From Halorientalis sp. LT38 (lineage in GTDB: Archaea; Halobacteriota; Halobacteria; Halobacteriales; Haloarculaceae), in contig NZ_JAYEZN010000001.1 in assembly GCF_037031225.1 (NCBI RefSeq), positions 3,404,701-3,468,700 on the forward strand: a stretch of 64,000 nt of DNA, given 5' to 3'. Below are positions 40,096 to 48,250 of this stretch, one piece after another. The notes under the pieces were generated by a model. That model ran no database searches. It was given only the letters and a program-made list of their open reading frames with translations, and was not told the origin of the DNA. Every line of letters begins with the position of its first letter. Position 1 is the stretch's first letter. The translations under genes and the position numbers were made by a program.

Positions 40096-40869
40096 TCAGT
40101 CCGTCCGCGGGAGCGCCGCTGCACCGATAGCGAAGAACACCACGGTCAGCGCCGCCAGAATCCCGAGGTACGGCAGCGGTGCGGTCGGTAGCCCGGCGAG
40201 CGGTTCGATCCCCGGGCCGTAGGTCGCCGCGCGGACGCCCCGCGAGAAGTACGTCAGTGGCGACAGCAGGATGGCGGGCCGGAACCACTCGGGCAGCAGC
40301 GACGGGGGAACGAACGTCTCCGAGAGGAAGAGCAGGGGCAGGGCGATCCCGTTGCTCGCCGCGATGACGCCGTCCTGGGAGCTCGCGAGGCTGCCGATGA
40401 GTGCACCGACCCCGCAGAACAGCGCCACACCGAGCGCGACGAAGGGGATCAGCAGCGGGGAGAACGCGATCTCGGCCCCGGTCACGAGGACGACGAGGCC
40501 GAGCAGGAGCAACCCGGCCAGGCCGATGATGGCGACGTTGACGAGCGTCTGGGCCAGCAGCCACTCCCAGCGGGAAAGCGGCGTCGTCGCCAGTTTCTCG
40601 AACTGGCCGCCCTCGCGGTGGCGCGCGACCTCGCTCCCGACCCGTGAAAGTGGTGTGAACAGCACGACGACGGCCAGATAGCCCGGGACGTAGTAGGCCG
40701 CCGGCTCGGTGAAAAGCCCGCCGCCCGTCGGCTGGGTCTGGACCAGCGCCCCGAAGATCAGGACGATGATCACCGGGAAGAAGAAGGTGAAGAAGACGGC
40801 CGTCCGCCGCCGGAGGAAGGAGAGCCAGGCGGCGACGAACGCCGCACGGATCCGACCCGGCGCCGTCAT
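40096..40869 (-). CDS. ABC-2 type permease
   Basis: 257 residues with six transmembrane helices; FFFPVIIVLIFGALVQ near the start, GQFEKLATTPLSRWEWLLAQ as the coupling region, and SPLTYFSRGVRAATY near the end are typical of ABC-2 exporters. It overlaps its ATPase by ATGA. Located in the oxidase biogenesis operon, it may export a heme, copper or thiol factor, but sequence does not say which. Confidence 0.85.
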   Translation of the reverse strand: MTAPGRIRAAFVAAWLSFLRRRTAVFFTFFFPVIIVLIFGALVQTQPTGGGLFTEPAAYYVPGYLAVVVLFTPLSRVGSEVARHREGGQFEKLATTPLSRWEWLLAQTLVNVAIIGLAGLLLLGLVVLVTGAEIAFSPLLIPFVALGVALFCGVGALIGSLASSQDGVIAASNGIALPLLFLSETFVPPSLLPEWFRPAILLSPLTYFSRGVRAATYGPGIEPLAGLPTAPLPYLGILAALTVVFFAIGAAALPRTD

Positions 40870-41846
40870 CGCGAATCACCCATCCTGTCTCCGAAATCGT
40901 CCGGCACCCGCCCGCCGTCCGCGAGCGGCGTCTCCCCGGCCGCCACGGTGTCGCCGCTCGCGGTCACCGCCTCTCCGGTCAGGTCGAGGTAGACGTCTTC
41001 GAGGTCGGGTTCGGTCCAGGTGATCGCGTCGTAGGTCGCACCCGCCGCGTCGAGGACGGCGACGACGCCTCCGATCTCCTCGGGCGGGACGTCGTAGACC
41101 GTCAGCTGTCCCTCTGCGAGTTCGGCCGGGTAGCCGAGGTCGTTCGTCACGGCCGGGTCGGCGTCGGTGTCGATCACCAGTCGACTGTCGCCGCCGTGGG
41201 CGTCGATCAGCGCGGCGGGCGAATCGCAGGCGATGAGTTCGCCGTCGGCGAGCAGCCCGACGCGGTCGGCCAGCCGCTCGGCCTCGGCCATGTAGTGGGT
41301 GGTGAGGAGGACGGTCGTGCCGCCGGCGGCGAGATCTTCGAGCAGTCGCCAGATGGCGCGCCGGCCTGCGGGGTCGATGCCGGTCGTCGGCTCGTCGAGG
41401 ACGAGCAGGTCGGGGTCGTTGACCAGCGCGGTCCCGACGCAGACCCGGCGCTTTTGGCCGCCCGAGAGGTTCTCGTACCAGGTGTCGGCGGCCCCGGCGA
41501 GCCCCACGTCCTCGAGGACCGATTCGACCGATCGGCCCGCGTCGTAGAGGCCGCCGAAGTAGTCGAGCAACTCGCGGGCGGTGAGCCGTGCGGGCGGGTC
41601 GAACGACTGGGGGAGCGACCCGATCCGGGAGCGCTCGACCTGGCGGGGCGATTCGCCGAACACGCGAACCTCGCCCTCGGCGTCGGTCGTGCCGAGCAGG
41701 GCGCGAACGAGCGTCGTCTTTCCGGCGCCGTTCGGGCCGACGAGGGCGAACACCTCGCCCTCGTCGACGGCGAGCGAGACGCCGTCCACGGCGGTGGTGT
41801 CGCCGTAGCTCCGGCGGACGTCCTCGGCGACGACGGCTGCTGTCAT
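40866..41846 (-). CDS. ABC transporter ATPase
   Basis: 326 residues: Walker A GPNGAGKTT, signature LSGGQKRR, Walker B LLVLDEPTTGIDP, switch histidine LLTTHYMAE, and a C-terminal extension with an LTVYDVPPEEI-like fold as in NatA/CcmA-type ATPases. Coupled by ATGA overlap to the permease. Lies between the Rdx thiol gene and the permease within the five-gene operon. Confidence 0.9.
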   Translation of the reverse strand: MTAAVVAEDVRRSYGDTTAVDGVSLAVDEGEVFALVGPNGAGKTTLVRALLGTTDAEGEVRVFGESPRQVERSRIGSLPQSFDPPARLTARELLDYFGGLYDAGRSVESVLEDVGLAGAADTWYENLSGGQKRRVCVGTALVNDPDLLVLDEPTTGIDPAGRRAIWRLLEDLAAGGTTVLLTTHYMAEAERLADRVGLLADGELIACDSPAALIDAHGGDSRLVIDTDADPAVTNDLGYPAELAEGQLTVYDVPPEEIGGVVAVLDAAGATYDAITWTEPDLEDVYLDLTGEAVTASGDTVAAGETPLADGGRVPDDFGDRMGDSR

Positions 41847-41894
41847 TGTCGGACCGGGGACCGGTACGGCCCTAAGGGATTCGATCCGCGACGC

Positions 41895-42125
41895 TCAGAC
41901 GTGCTCGCGCACTCGGCGCACGATCTCGTCCACGTCGAAGGCGTCCGCCTGTTTTTCGTACACCTGCTCGCCGTCGACGGTGACCCTGAAGACGCCGTTC
42001 GAACCCGTCCGGAGCGTCACGGCGTCGAGTTGCTCACCGAAGGTCGTCAACAGGACGTGCTGGACGTCTTCGGCGCGATCCAGGAAGCCGCAGGGGACGC
42101 AGTACTCGATCTCGACTTCGGTCAT
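41895..42125 (-). CDS. Rdx (SelT/SelW/SelH-like) thiol protein
   Basis: 76 residues with the redox motif CVPC (C9-C12) right after the first strand, as in SelW-like thioredoxin-fold proteins where one Cys can be selenocysteine. Here both are Cys. The GSNGVFRVTVDGEQVYEKQ strand pattern is family-typical. It lies between a CxxC membrane protein and an ABC ATPase in the oxidase operon, so a role in thiol delivery or copper handling is a reasonable guess. Confidence 0.85.
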   Translation of the reverse strand: MTEVEIEYCVPCGFLDRAEDVQHVLLTTFGEQLDAVTLRTGSNGVFRVTVDGEQVYEKQADAFDVDEIVRRVREHV

Positions 42126-42161
42126 GCGCGCCGGTACGGGCCCGGCCCGAAAAAGCGTTCG

Positions 42162-42848
42162 TCACCGCCCGAACGGCCGCCAGTACAGCAGGCCGACCGT
42201 GACGACGAATACGACCGTCGAGAGCGCGTATGACTGGCTGTAGACCGCGGTGGCGACGGCGCTCCCGCTCCCGAGGACGCCGGTCGCGAGCGAGGCCAGC
42301 ACTGGCCACGAACAGCTGACACAGGAGAGCAGGCCCAGGACACCGGTCACCGCCGAGCCAGCCGCGTCGAGTACCGTCGCGTACACGAGGTAGGTGAGCG
42401 CGGCGTACCCGACCAGTTTGAACGGCATGAGCGCGAACGCGATCCGCTCGCCGCTGTAGAGCAGCGCGGGGCCCCACCCCGGCGGCAGGCCGAGGATCGA
42501 CAGCCGCAGGCTCGACTCCCCGATCCCGGCCGCCGGGCCGACCAGCCCGCCAGCGTACGCGAGGATGCCGAAGTAGCCGACGGCGAGTCCGGTCGCGAGC
42601 CAGCGGTCGCGAGCGTCGGCGGCTCTGGGAGTCGTTTTGACGATCGCCAGGAGCCCGACGTTGATCCACACCATCGGGTAGAGCCAGTACTGGAGCGACC
42701 AGATGCTCGTCAGCGTGGTGTCGCCGACCAGCCAGTAGAGGCCGAGCAGGAGCAGTTCCGCGTTGACGACCATGGCGGCGATCAGGACCGTCTCGGTGTC
42801 CGGTCGGAGGCGATCGCCCCATCTCGACCGCCGTGTGTCGGTACTCAT
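42162..42848 (-). CDS. Membrane protein with CxxC helix, oxidase operon
   Basis: 228 residues with about six to seven transmembrane helices. A Cys pair in a membrane segment (GLLSCVSCSWP, C176 and C179) and His/Trp-rich loops suggest metal or redox handling. No characterised family is recognised. Its ATG overlaps the ctaB stop (ATGA), so it is made with heme O synthase, and it is followed by Rdx. Possibly a copper or heme insertion factor; function unproven. Confidence 0.75.
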   Translation of the reverse strand: MSTDTRRSRWGDRLRPDTETVLIAAMVVNAELLLLGLYWLVGDTTLTSIWSLQYWLYPMVWINVGLLAIVKTTPRAADARDRWLATGLAVGYFGILAYAGGLVGPAAGIGESSLRLSILGLPPGWGPALLYSGERIAFALMPFKLVGYAALTYLVYATVLDAAGSAVTGVLGLLSCVSCSWPVLASLATGVLGSGSAVATAVYSQSYALSTVVFVVTVGLLYWRPFGR

Positions 42849-44266
42849 ACGACGATCGCGTCGACCACGATGGCCAGGAGGACGGCCCCGAGGTAGGCGT
42901 TCGACGCGTGGAACGCCCGGAAGGCCGCGGACTCGTCGCGCTCGCGGTGGAGCCGGACGACGGCCCAGAGGAAGACCGCGCCGAGCGCCGTCGTCGTGGC
43001 GGCGTAGAGCCAGCCCAGGTCCGTCAGGGCAGCGAGGCCGGCCGCGGCCAGCAGCGTCGTCCCCAGCCACAGCATGATGTGTTTGCGCGTGGTCGCCTCA
43101 CCGCGGACGACGGGCATCATCGGGAACCCGCCGCGGGCGTAGTCGTCCTTGTACGCGAGCGCGAGGTTGTAGAAGTGCGCGGGCGTCCAGACGAAGATGA
43201 GGCCGGCCAGTGCGAGCGCTGGCAGTCCGATCCGCCCCGTCACTGCGGTCCAGCCGATCAGGGCCGGGAGCGCACCGGCCGCGCCGCCGATCACGGTGTT
43301 CTGGACCGTGTTGGGCTTGAGCACGACCGTGTAGATCACGCTGTAGAACAGGATGGCCGCGAGGCCGAGCGCGGCGGCGAGCGGGTTGATCTGCAGGAAC
43401 ACGGCCACGGAGGCGGCCGCGAGCAGCAGGCCGAACGCGACGGCGTTCCGGACGGGCAACTGGTGGGTCGCGACCGGTCGGTCGCTCGTCCGATCCATTC
43501 TCTTGTCCTTGTCGCGCTCGATGACGTGGTTGAAGGTGCCGCTCGCGCCGATGGCGAGGACGCCCCCGCTCAGCGTCAATACGACCGTGCGCACGGTCAG
43601 GGCGGGACCGGCCGCGAGGGCCATCCCCGCCGAGGCGACGAGACAGAGCAACCACATCAGCCGGGGTTTCATCAACCGGAAGTAGGCCCCCGCGACGTGT
43701 CTCGCACGCGCGAGCGGGGACGATGGCATCGGTGGCTGCTCGGTGACCTCCGGATCGGGCTCCGGTGCCGGGGTCGGATCGACCGACCCTGCGGCCGGTT
43801 CCTCGGCGTCTCGGGGTTCGAGGTGCCAGGCGAGACCGAGCGTCAGCGCCCCGAAGATGCCCATGCCGGCCAGCAGGTGCGTCGTCGGGAACGGCGCGGC
43901 GGCGCCGGTCGCGGCCACCTGCGCACCCAGAGCGATCTGGACGGGAAAGAGTACGAGCGCCAGCGCGAGCGTCGCCTTGACGCGGCGGGAGACGCTCGCG
44001 CTCTGCAGTCCGATCACGGTGGTCGCGACGACGAGCAGCCCGACGAGGAGCGCGGCGAGTCGATGGCCCCAGGCCACGAGGAGCGCGGGCTCGGATAGCG
44101 TCGGTGGACGGTGACACACCGGCCACGCCGAACAGGCGCTGGCGGCGTCGGCGATGGCCGCCGTCGCGCCGACGACCACCAGCAGGTAGACGCCGACGGC
44201 CGATCCGGCCAACAGCGTGGCGAAACGGGGGCGAGAACGGCGCTGGAACGCGGCTGTTCCTCTCAC
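42845..44266 (-). CDS. ctaB: Heme O synthase with N-terminal CtaA-like module
   Basis: 473 residues. Residues about 15-145 form four transmembrane helices like half of heme A synthase CtaA (CSAWPVCHRPP, GHRLAAL, PTTHLLAG). A Pro/Glu-rich linker (about 148-185) leads to a UbiA prenyltransferase domain with NHVIERDKDKRMDRT and YKDDYARGGFPMMPVVRG, the two allylic-diphosphate sites of CtaB. It farnesylates protoheme IX to heme O for terminal oxidases. It starts with GTG at 44266; a CATAAG box about 27 nt upstream supports this. Divergent from coxB. Internal stops do not occur, so the fusion looks real. Confidence 0.92.
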   Translation of the reverse strand: MRGTAAFQRRSRPRFATLLAGSAVGVYLLVVVGATAAIADAASACSAWPVCHRPPTLSEPALLVAWGHRLAALLVGLLVVATTVIGLQSASVSRRVKATLALALVLFPVQIALGAQVAATGAAAPFPTTHLLAGMGIFGALTLGLAWHLEPRDAEEPAAGSVDPTPAPEPDPEVTEQPPMPSSPLARARHVAGAYFRLMKPRLMWLLCLVASAGMALAAGPALTVRTVVLTLSGGVLAIGASGTFNHVIERDKDKRMDRTSDRPVATHQLPVRNAVAFGLLLAAASVAVFLQINPLAAALGLAAILFYSVIYTVVLKPNTVQNTVIGGAAGALPALIGWTAVTGRIGLPALALAGLIFVWTPAHFYNLALAYKDDYARGGFPMMPVVRGEATTRKHIMLWLGTTLLAAAGLAALTDLGWLYAATTTALGAVFLWAVVRLHRERDESAAFRAFHASNAYLGAVLLAIVVDAIVV

Positions 44267-44309
44267 TAGCGGAAACCTTGGCGTGACCGCACTTATGCCC
44301 CCCGCTTTG

Positions 44310-44350
44310 GGTCGGACCGAACGAATTCGGCTCCCGACCTAAGGGGTCGG
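44310..44350. promoter_or_regulatory. Cluster of GGTCGG/CCGACC half-sites between ctaB and coxB
   Basis: GGTCGG (44310-44315), then CCGAA-x4-TTCGG (44317-44330), CCGACC (44334-44339) and GGTCGG (44345-44350) give two overlapping inverted repeats in 41 bp. They lie 44-84 nt upstream of the ctaB start and 73-113 nt upstream of coxB, between the two divergent core promoters, a natural place for a shared activator or repressor. Confidence 0.45.
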
Positions 44351-44391
44351 AAACCAGCACACGCGGGCCGTTCCCGAGCGAAGACAGCAGC

Positions 44392-44399
44392 TATTTATG
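44392..44399 (+). promoter_or_regulatory. Putative coxB TATA box
   Basis: TATTTATG, 24-31 nt upstream of the coxB ATG, the expected distance for a leaderless haloarchaeal transcript. Confidence 0.5.
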
Positions 44400-44422
44400 G
44401 CCCAGATTCTAACCCCCGCGTA

Positions 44423-45406
44423 ATGATAAACCGCAAGCGCGTCGGGGCGTTGGCGCTTTTCGGTGCCGCGCTGGTGCTGATGGCGGTCGAGCCCGCGGCC
44501 GCCCAGTCGACGGACTCGTCGACGACCGAGGCAGCGATCTGGGGGCTGAACAACAACCTGATCTACGTGGCGGTTCCGATCACGGTCCTCGTCGAGGGGA
44601 TCCTGATCTACACCGTCTGGAAGTTCCGGAAATCGGACGAGGCCCAGCCGACCCAGGAGAACCGCCGACTCGAGATCACCTGGACCGTCGCGACGGCGAT
44701 CATCCTGCTGTTCGTCGGCGTCGCCTCCTACCAGGTGCTCGGCAACCCCTACGTCAGCGCCTCCTCGCAGGCCGAACTCGACGGGGGCGCACCCGAAGAG
44801 ATCGAAGTGTACGGGCAGAAGTACAACTGGCAGTTCGTCTACCGGAACGTCAGCGTCGACGACGCCAGCGCGACCGACGTGACGCTCTCGAACGTCACCA
44901 TCACGGGGACGAGCGTCCAGAATACCACCGGAGAGGGAATCGAGGTGACCGGCGGCACCGTCACCAGTGCCTCCGGGGGCGCACTGGACAGTGCGACCCT
45001 CGTCAACGGGACCGTGACCGGCGCCGAGAACCAGACGGGCAACGACGTCACCTTCCAGGACGTGACCGTGACCGGCGCCGCCGTCGAGGGCGCGAGCATC
45101 GACGACGCGACCGTCGATACCACGACCACGATGGTCATGCCGGCGGAACAGAACGTCCGCATGAACGTCACGGCTCGCGACTGGCTGCACGCGTTCCACG
45201 TCCCTGGACTGGGCCTCAAGACGGACGCGCTGCCCGGTCAGTCCAACTACATCACGACGAAAGCCACCGAGACGGGCGAGTACCAGCTCTACTGCGCGGA
45301 GTACTGCGGGACCGGTCACTCCGGCATGCTCGGGAGCGTGGACGTCGTCGAGGATTCGGAGTACGACGACTGGCTGGCGTCGCAGTGGTTCAGCGCACAG
45401 GAGTAA
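44423..45406 (+). CDS. coxB: Cytochrome c oxidase subunit II with repetitive insert
   Basis: 327 residues. A signal-like N-terminus (to about 28), two transmembrane helices (about 44-66 and 86-104) and the exported CuA domain. CuA ligands are intact: H256 (DWLHAFHVP), C291, E293, C295, H299 and M302 in CAEYCGTGHSGM. Between the first CuA-domain strand (YNWQFVY, ending 140) and VMPAEQNVRMNV (from about 237) lies an insert of about 95 residues rich in Val, Thr and Gly, with repeated G-T-V-T, DVT and NGTVTG units. Ordinary subunit II has only a short turn there. Confidence 0.95.
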   Translation: MINRKRVGALALFGAALVLMAVEPAAAQSTDSSTTEAAIWGLNNNLIYVAVPITVLVEGILIYTVWKFRKSDEAQPTQENRRLEITWTVATAIILLFVGVASYQVLGNPYVSASSQAELDGGAPEEIEVYGQKYNWQFVYRNVSVDDASATDVTLSNVTITGTSVQNTTGEGIEVTGGTVTSASGGALDSATLVNGTVTGAENQTGNDVTFQDVTVTGAAVEGASIDDATVDTTTTMVMPAEQNVRMNVTARDWLHAFHVPGLGLKTDALPGQSNYITTKATETGEYQLYCAEYCGTGHSGMLGSVDVVEDSEYDDWLASQWFSAQE

Positions 45407-45475
45407 CGCAGACGGCTCTTTTCGGTTCGTTGCAGGTCACCAGTGACGAGACCGACGAGCCCGCAGGAGGAGCGA

Positions 45476-45733
45476 CTAGTCGCCAGTCGCGGCGTCCGCG
45501 CCCTCCGTGCCCTCTGCGAGGACTCGCTCACCCCGTTCGGTCGTCCGGTAGACGACTTCGCCGCTGACCGGCTCGATCAACCCGTGTTCGACGAGGACGG
45601 CGCAGCGCCGCTCGACGTAGCCCAGGTGCATCCCGAGCCGGTTCGCGACCAGCGCGAGGTAGTCCGGCCGCCGGTCGCTGAGCTGGTGGAGGATCCGTTC
45701 GTCGGCCGATCGCAGCCAGTCGGGTCCGGACAT
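45476..45733 (-). CDS. Winged-helix regulator (PhiH1-repressor-like)
   Basis: 85 residues, a compact winged helix: HQLSDRRPDYLALVANRLGMHLGYVERRCAVLVEHGLIEP is helix-turn-helix-like and VVYRTTERGERVLAEG is the wing. Resembles small haloarchaeal regulators of the PhiH1 repressor type. An inverted repeat covers the region 16-36 nt before its start, suggesting autoregulation. Convergent with coxB, so a role in oxidase control is possible. Confidence 0.75.
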   Translation of the reverse strand: MSGPDWLRSADERILHQLSDRRPDYLALVANRLGMHLGYVERRCAVLVEHGLIEPVSGEVVYRTTERGERVLAEGTEGADAATGD

Positions 45734-45748
45734 CGTTCGTCGCTACTG

Positions 45749-45769
45749 TATGTGTATTGGTCACACATA
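45749..45769. promoter_or_regulatory. Inverted repeat upstream of the winged-helix gene
   Basis: TATGTGT-N7-ACACATA, seven-base perfect arms, 16-36 nt upstream of the ATG at 45733 on the minus strand. It overlaps the position expected for TATA/BRE, so a bound dimer would block initiation. Binding by the adjacent regulator is inferred. Confidence 0.5.
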
Positions 45770-45912
45770 ACACTGTCGCAAGTCTTGCCGGCCGGGCGGT
45801 CATCCCCTCCCCGATTACAGTGACGGCGCGGCGAAGAAGCGGTATCGACTGGACGAGACGCGGTCGGCGACGGAGAGAAAAGGTCGGTGACGCGGCGGGG
45901 AACCGGCGGGCC

Positions 45913-46644
45913 TCAGCAGAGGTTCACGGTGGCGTAGACGTCCCCGCTGCTCGTCACTTCGATGCCGGCGCCGATCCGGCCTGCGTTCTCGTAAAAGAGC
46001 CGATCGCGACTGGTCCCCGAAAGCCAGTCCGAGACGATGGCGGCCGCGACGTCGGACTCGTCGTCGAGGAACTTCCCGTCGTGGGTCCGGCCCGCGACGA
46101 CGTGACCGATCAGTTCGAGTCGGTTGTACCGCGCGTCGACCACGTACGTACCGGGGTCGGACTCGAACTGGCAGGTGTCGAACAGGTCCGCGTTCTCGTA
46201 GCGGAGGCGGCTCGTGTTCCCGCCGACGTTGTGGGTGACGCGCCCCTCGTCGGCCATCTCGTTGCTGTGGCCGTGTGCCATCGCGTCGAGCCGGTCGACG
46301 ACGTTTCCGTCGACTCGCAACGCGGACAGTCCCCGGGACTCGCGCCGCTCGTTGATCAGCGACTTGATCTCGTTGCGGATCTCACCGGCCGAGAACCGCC
46401 GTGGGGCGATCGTCGTTCGCTCTGACGGCGGCCGCACCGTCTCGACTTCACCGCCGGGAACCGTCGTCGGATCGTCGGCTGAGCCGCCGCCGTTCTGGCC
46501 CTGCTCCCCGCCGTCCGCGGTCGGACTCGTCGCGCCAGCCATGTCGGCGCCGCCGCCGCCTATCTGCATCCCGATGAGCACGCCTACGCCCATGGAGACG
46601 AGTACGATGACGCCGAGCACCGACAGCGCCGCTTTGTTTACCAT
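45913..46644 (-). CDS. CAP (SCP/PR1) domain exported protein
   Basis: 243 residues. A signal anchor (about 5-27) precedes a Gly/Ser/Thr-rich linker to about 85, then a CAP domain: INERRESRGLSALRVD, MAHGHSNEMADEGRVTHN (the conserved His and Glu region) and a SDWLSGTSRDRLFYENAGRIGAGI end. Two Cys (FDTCQ and the final C) could form a disulfide. Extracellular; function unknown. A TTTACTA box about 26-32 nt upstream of the start is a likely TATA. Confidence 0.85.
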   Translation of the reverse strand: MVNKAALSVLGVIVLVSMGVGVLIGMQIGGGGADMAGATSPTADGGEQGQNGGGSADDPTTVPGGEVETVRPPSERTTIAPRRFSAGEIRNEIKSLINERRESRGLSALRVDGNVVDRLDAMAHGHSNEMADEGRVTHNVGGNTSRLRYENADLFDTCQFESDPGTYVVDARYNRLELIGHVVAGRTHDGKFLDDESDVAAAIVSDWLSGTSRDRLFYENAGRIGAGIEVTSSGDVYATVNLC

Positions 46645-46775
46645 CTTATCTGTTTAATAACCGACCTAGTAAATCAACTTTGGGTGGAACCCACCGTCGC
46701 GTAACGGACCGTTTCGACCCGGGGAGAGTGGGCCGAAACGGCTGGTTACGGCGCCCAGGGGCCCGATCGAGACGG

Positions 46776-47231
46776 TTACTCGGGCCGCTTCAGCGAGAGG
46801 ACGGTCCGTTCGAACGAGCAGACGAGCCGTTCGTCCTCGCCCACGACGTAGACGTCGACGGCCATGGTGACGACGCCGCGCTCGCCGTCGCTCGTCTCGC
46901 GCTTGTCGGTCACCGTCGACTCGGCTCGGATCGTGTCGCCGTGGTAGACCGGCGCGGGGTGTTCGACGTCGTCGTAGGAGAGGTTCGCGACGATGGTGCC
47001 GTCGGTGGTGTCGGGGATCGTGAGTCCGACGCCGAGGCTCATCGTGTAGAGGCCGTTGACGATGCGCTCGCCGAAGTCGGTCTCGGCCGCGAACGCACCG
47101 TCGAGGTGGAGGGGCTGCTGGTTCATCGTCATGTCGCAGAAGCGCTGGTTGTCGCTCTCGGAGATGGTCCGCCGCTTGTCGTGGCGGATGGTCTCGCCGA
47201 CCTCGAACTCCTCGTAGTACAGTCCGGACAT
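46776..47231 (-). CDS. MaoC-family hydratase
   Basis: 151-residue single hotdog domain of the (R)-hydratase/MaoC family. The catalytic Asp and His of hydratase 2 are present: D33 and N37 (CDMTMNQQP) and H42 (LHLDG), with the overhanging segment FGERIVNGLYTMSL. It hydrates enoyl-CoA-type substrates. Divergent from a CitE-like lyase and near glutamate dehydrogenase, which would fit mesaconyl-CoA hydratase of the methylaspartate cycle, but this is inference; the known bacterial mesaconyl-CoA hydratase is longer. Confidence 0.88.
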   Translation of the reverse strand: MSGLYYEEFEVGETIRHDKRRTISESDNQRFCDMTMNQQPLHLDGAFAAETDFGERIVNGLYTMSLGVGLTIPDTTDGTIVANLSYDDVEHPAPVYHGDTIRAESTVTDKRETSDGERGVVTMAVDVYVVGEDERLVCSFERTVLSLKRPE

Positions 47232-47314
47232 GCCCGCCACGTCGCGGGCCCGGCCATTAACGGTGTCCCCGCCGGACCCCGAACGGACTTACCGCTGGGC
47301 GAACACCCGGGGAT

Positions 47315-48166
47315 ATGGCTCGCAGAAGCGTCCTGTTCTCCCCGGGCGATCAGCCCGACCTGCTGCGGAAGGCACCGAACTCGGGGGCCGACGCCGTCGT
47401 CTTCGACCTCGAAGACGCCGTGGCCCCCGACAGCAAACCCGCCGCCCGCGAGACCGTCGCGGCGGCACTCGCCGATTCCGACCTGGAGCCAGACTGCGAA
47501 CTGTGGGTGCGCGTCAATCCGCCGGGGACCGTCGAGGCCGACGACGTGGCGACGGCCCTGGCGGACGATCCGCCGATCGACGCGGTGATGGCCCCCAAAG
47601 TCGGCGACGCTGCGGGTGTCAGGCGGGTCGCCGACCTGCTTGCCGAGAGAGGGCTGGACGTGCCCGTGATCGCGCTGATCGAGTCGGCGGCGGGCGTCCT
47701 CAACGCCGAGGAGATCGCCGCGGCCGATCCGGTGGACGCCGTCGCCATCGGCGCGGAAGACCTGGCGGCCGACGTGGGCGCGACCCGGACCGAGGAGGGG
47801 ATCGAGGTGCTCCACGCACGCGAACACGTTGTGCTCGCGGCGGCGGCCGCCGGGGTCGACGCGCTCGACACGATTTACGTCGACATCGACGACCCCGAGG
47901 GCCTCGAATCGGCGGCCGACTTCACCGTCCAGCTCGGCTTCGACGGGAAGATGGCGATCCACCCAGCACAGGTCCCGATCATCAACGACGCGTTCACGCC
48001 GAGCGACGACCGGATCGCGTGGGCCGAGCGCGTCGTCGAGGCCGCCGCGGCGGCCGACGCCGACGACCGCGGCGTGTTCCGGGTCGACGACGAGATGATC
48101 GACGCCCCGCTGATCGCCCAGGCCGAACAGGTCCTCGACCGCGCCCGGGCGGCGGGAAAGCGGTGA
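47315..48166 (+). CDS. HpcH/HpaI-CitE family lyase
   Basis: 283 residues of the CitE-like TIM-barrel family. The metal/acid residues lie in VFDLEDAVAP and ALIESAAGVLN (E/D ligands), and DAVAIGAEDLAADVG and GFDGKMAIHPAQV follow the family pattern. Members include citrate lyase beta, malyl-CoA lyase and malyl-CoA thioesterase. Divergent from the MaoC hydratase. In the methylaspartate cycle a beta-methylmalyl-CoA lyase of this family follows mesaconyl-CoA hydratase, giving glyoxylate and propionyl-CoA. Confidence 0.88.
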   Translation: MARRSVLFSPGDQPDLLRKAPNSGADAVVFDLEDAVAPDSKPAARETVAAALADSDLEPDCELWVRVNPPGTVEADDVATALADDPPIDAVMAPKVGDAAGVRRVADLLAERGLDVPVIALIESAAGVLNAEEIAAADPVDAVAIGAEDLAADVGATRTEEGIEVLHAREHVVLAAAAAGVDALDTIYVDIDDPEGLESAADFTVQLGFDGKMAIHPAQVPIINDAFTPSDDRIAWAERVVEAAAAADADDRGVFRVDDEMIDAPLIAQAEQVLDRARAAGKR

Positions 48167-48250
48167 TGGACGAGGTGATTCCGGACGGGAGAACGGCCCG
48201 GTTGCACTTGCACCACTAGCCTTAAGACCGGAACGACCGACCGAACGGTC

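Noticed and set aside
39455..40879. 474-aa minus-strand frame across the DUF420 gene and ABC permease
   Set aside because: It is a frame-shifted shadow of the permease continuing into antisense of DUF420.
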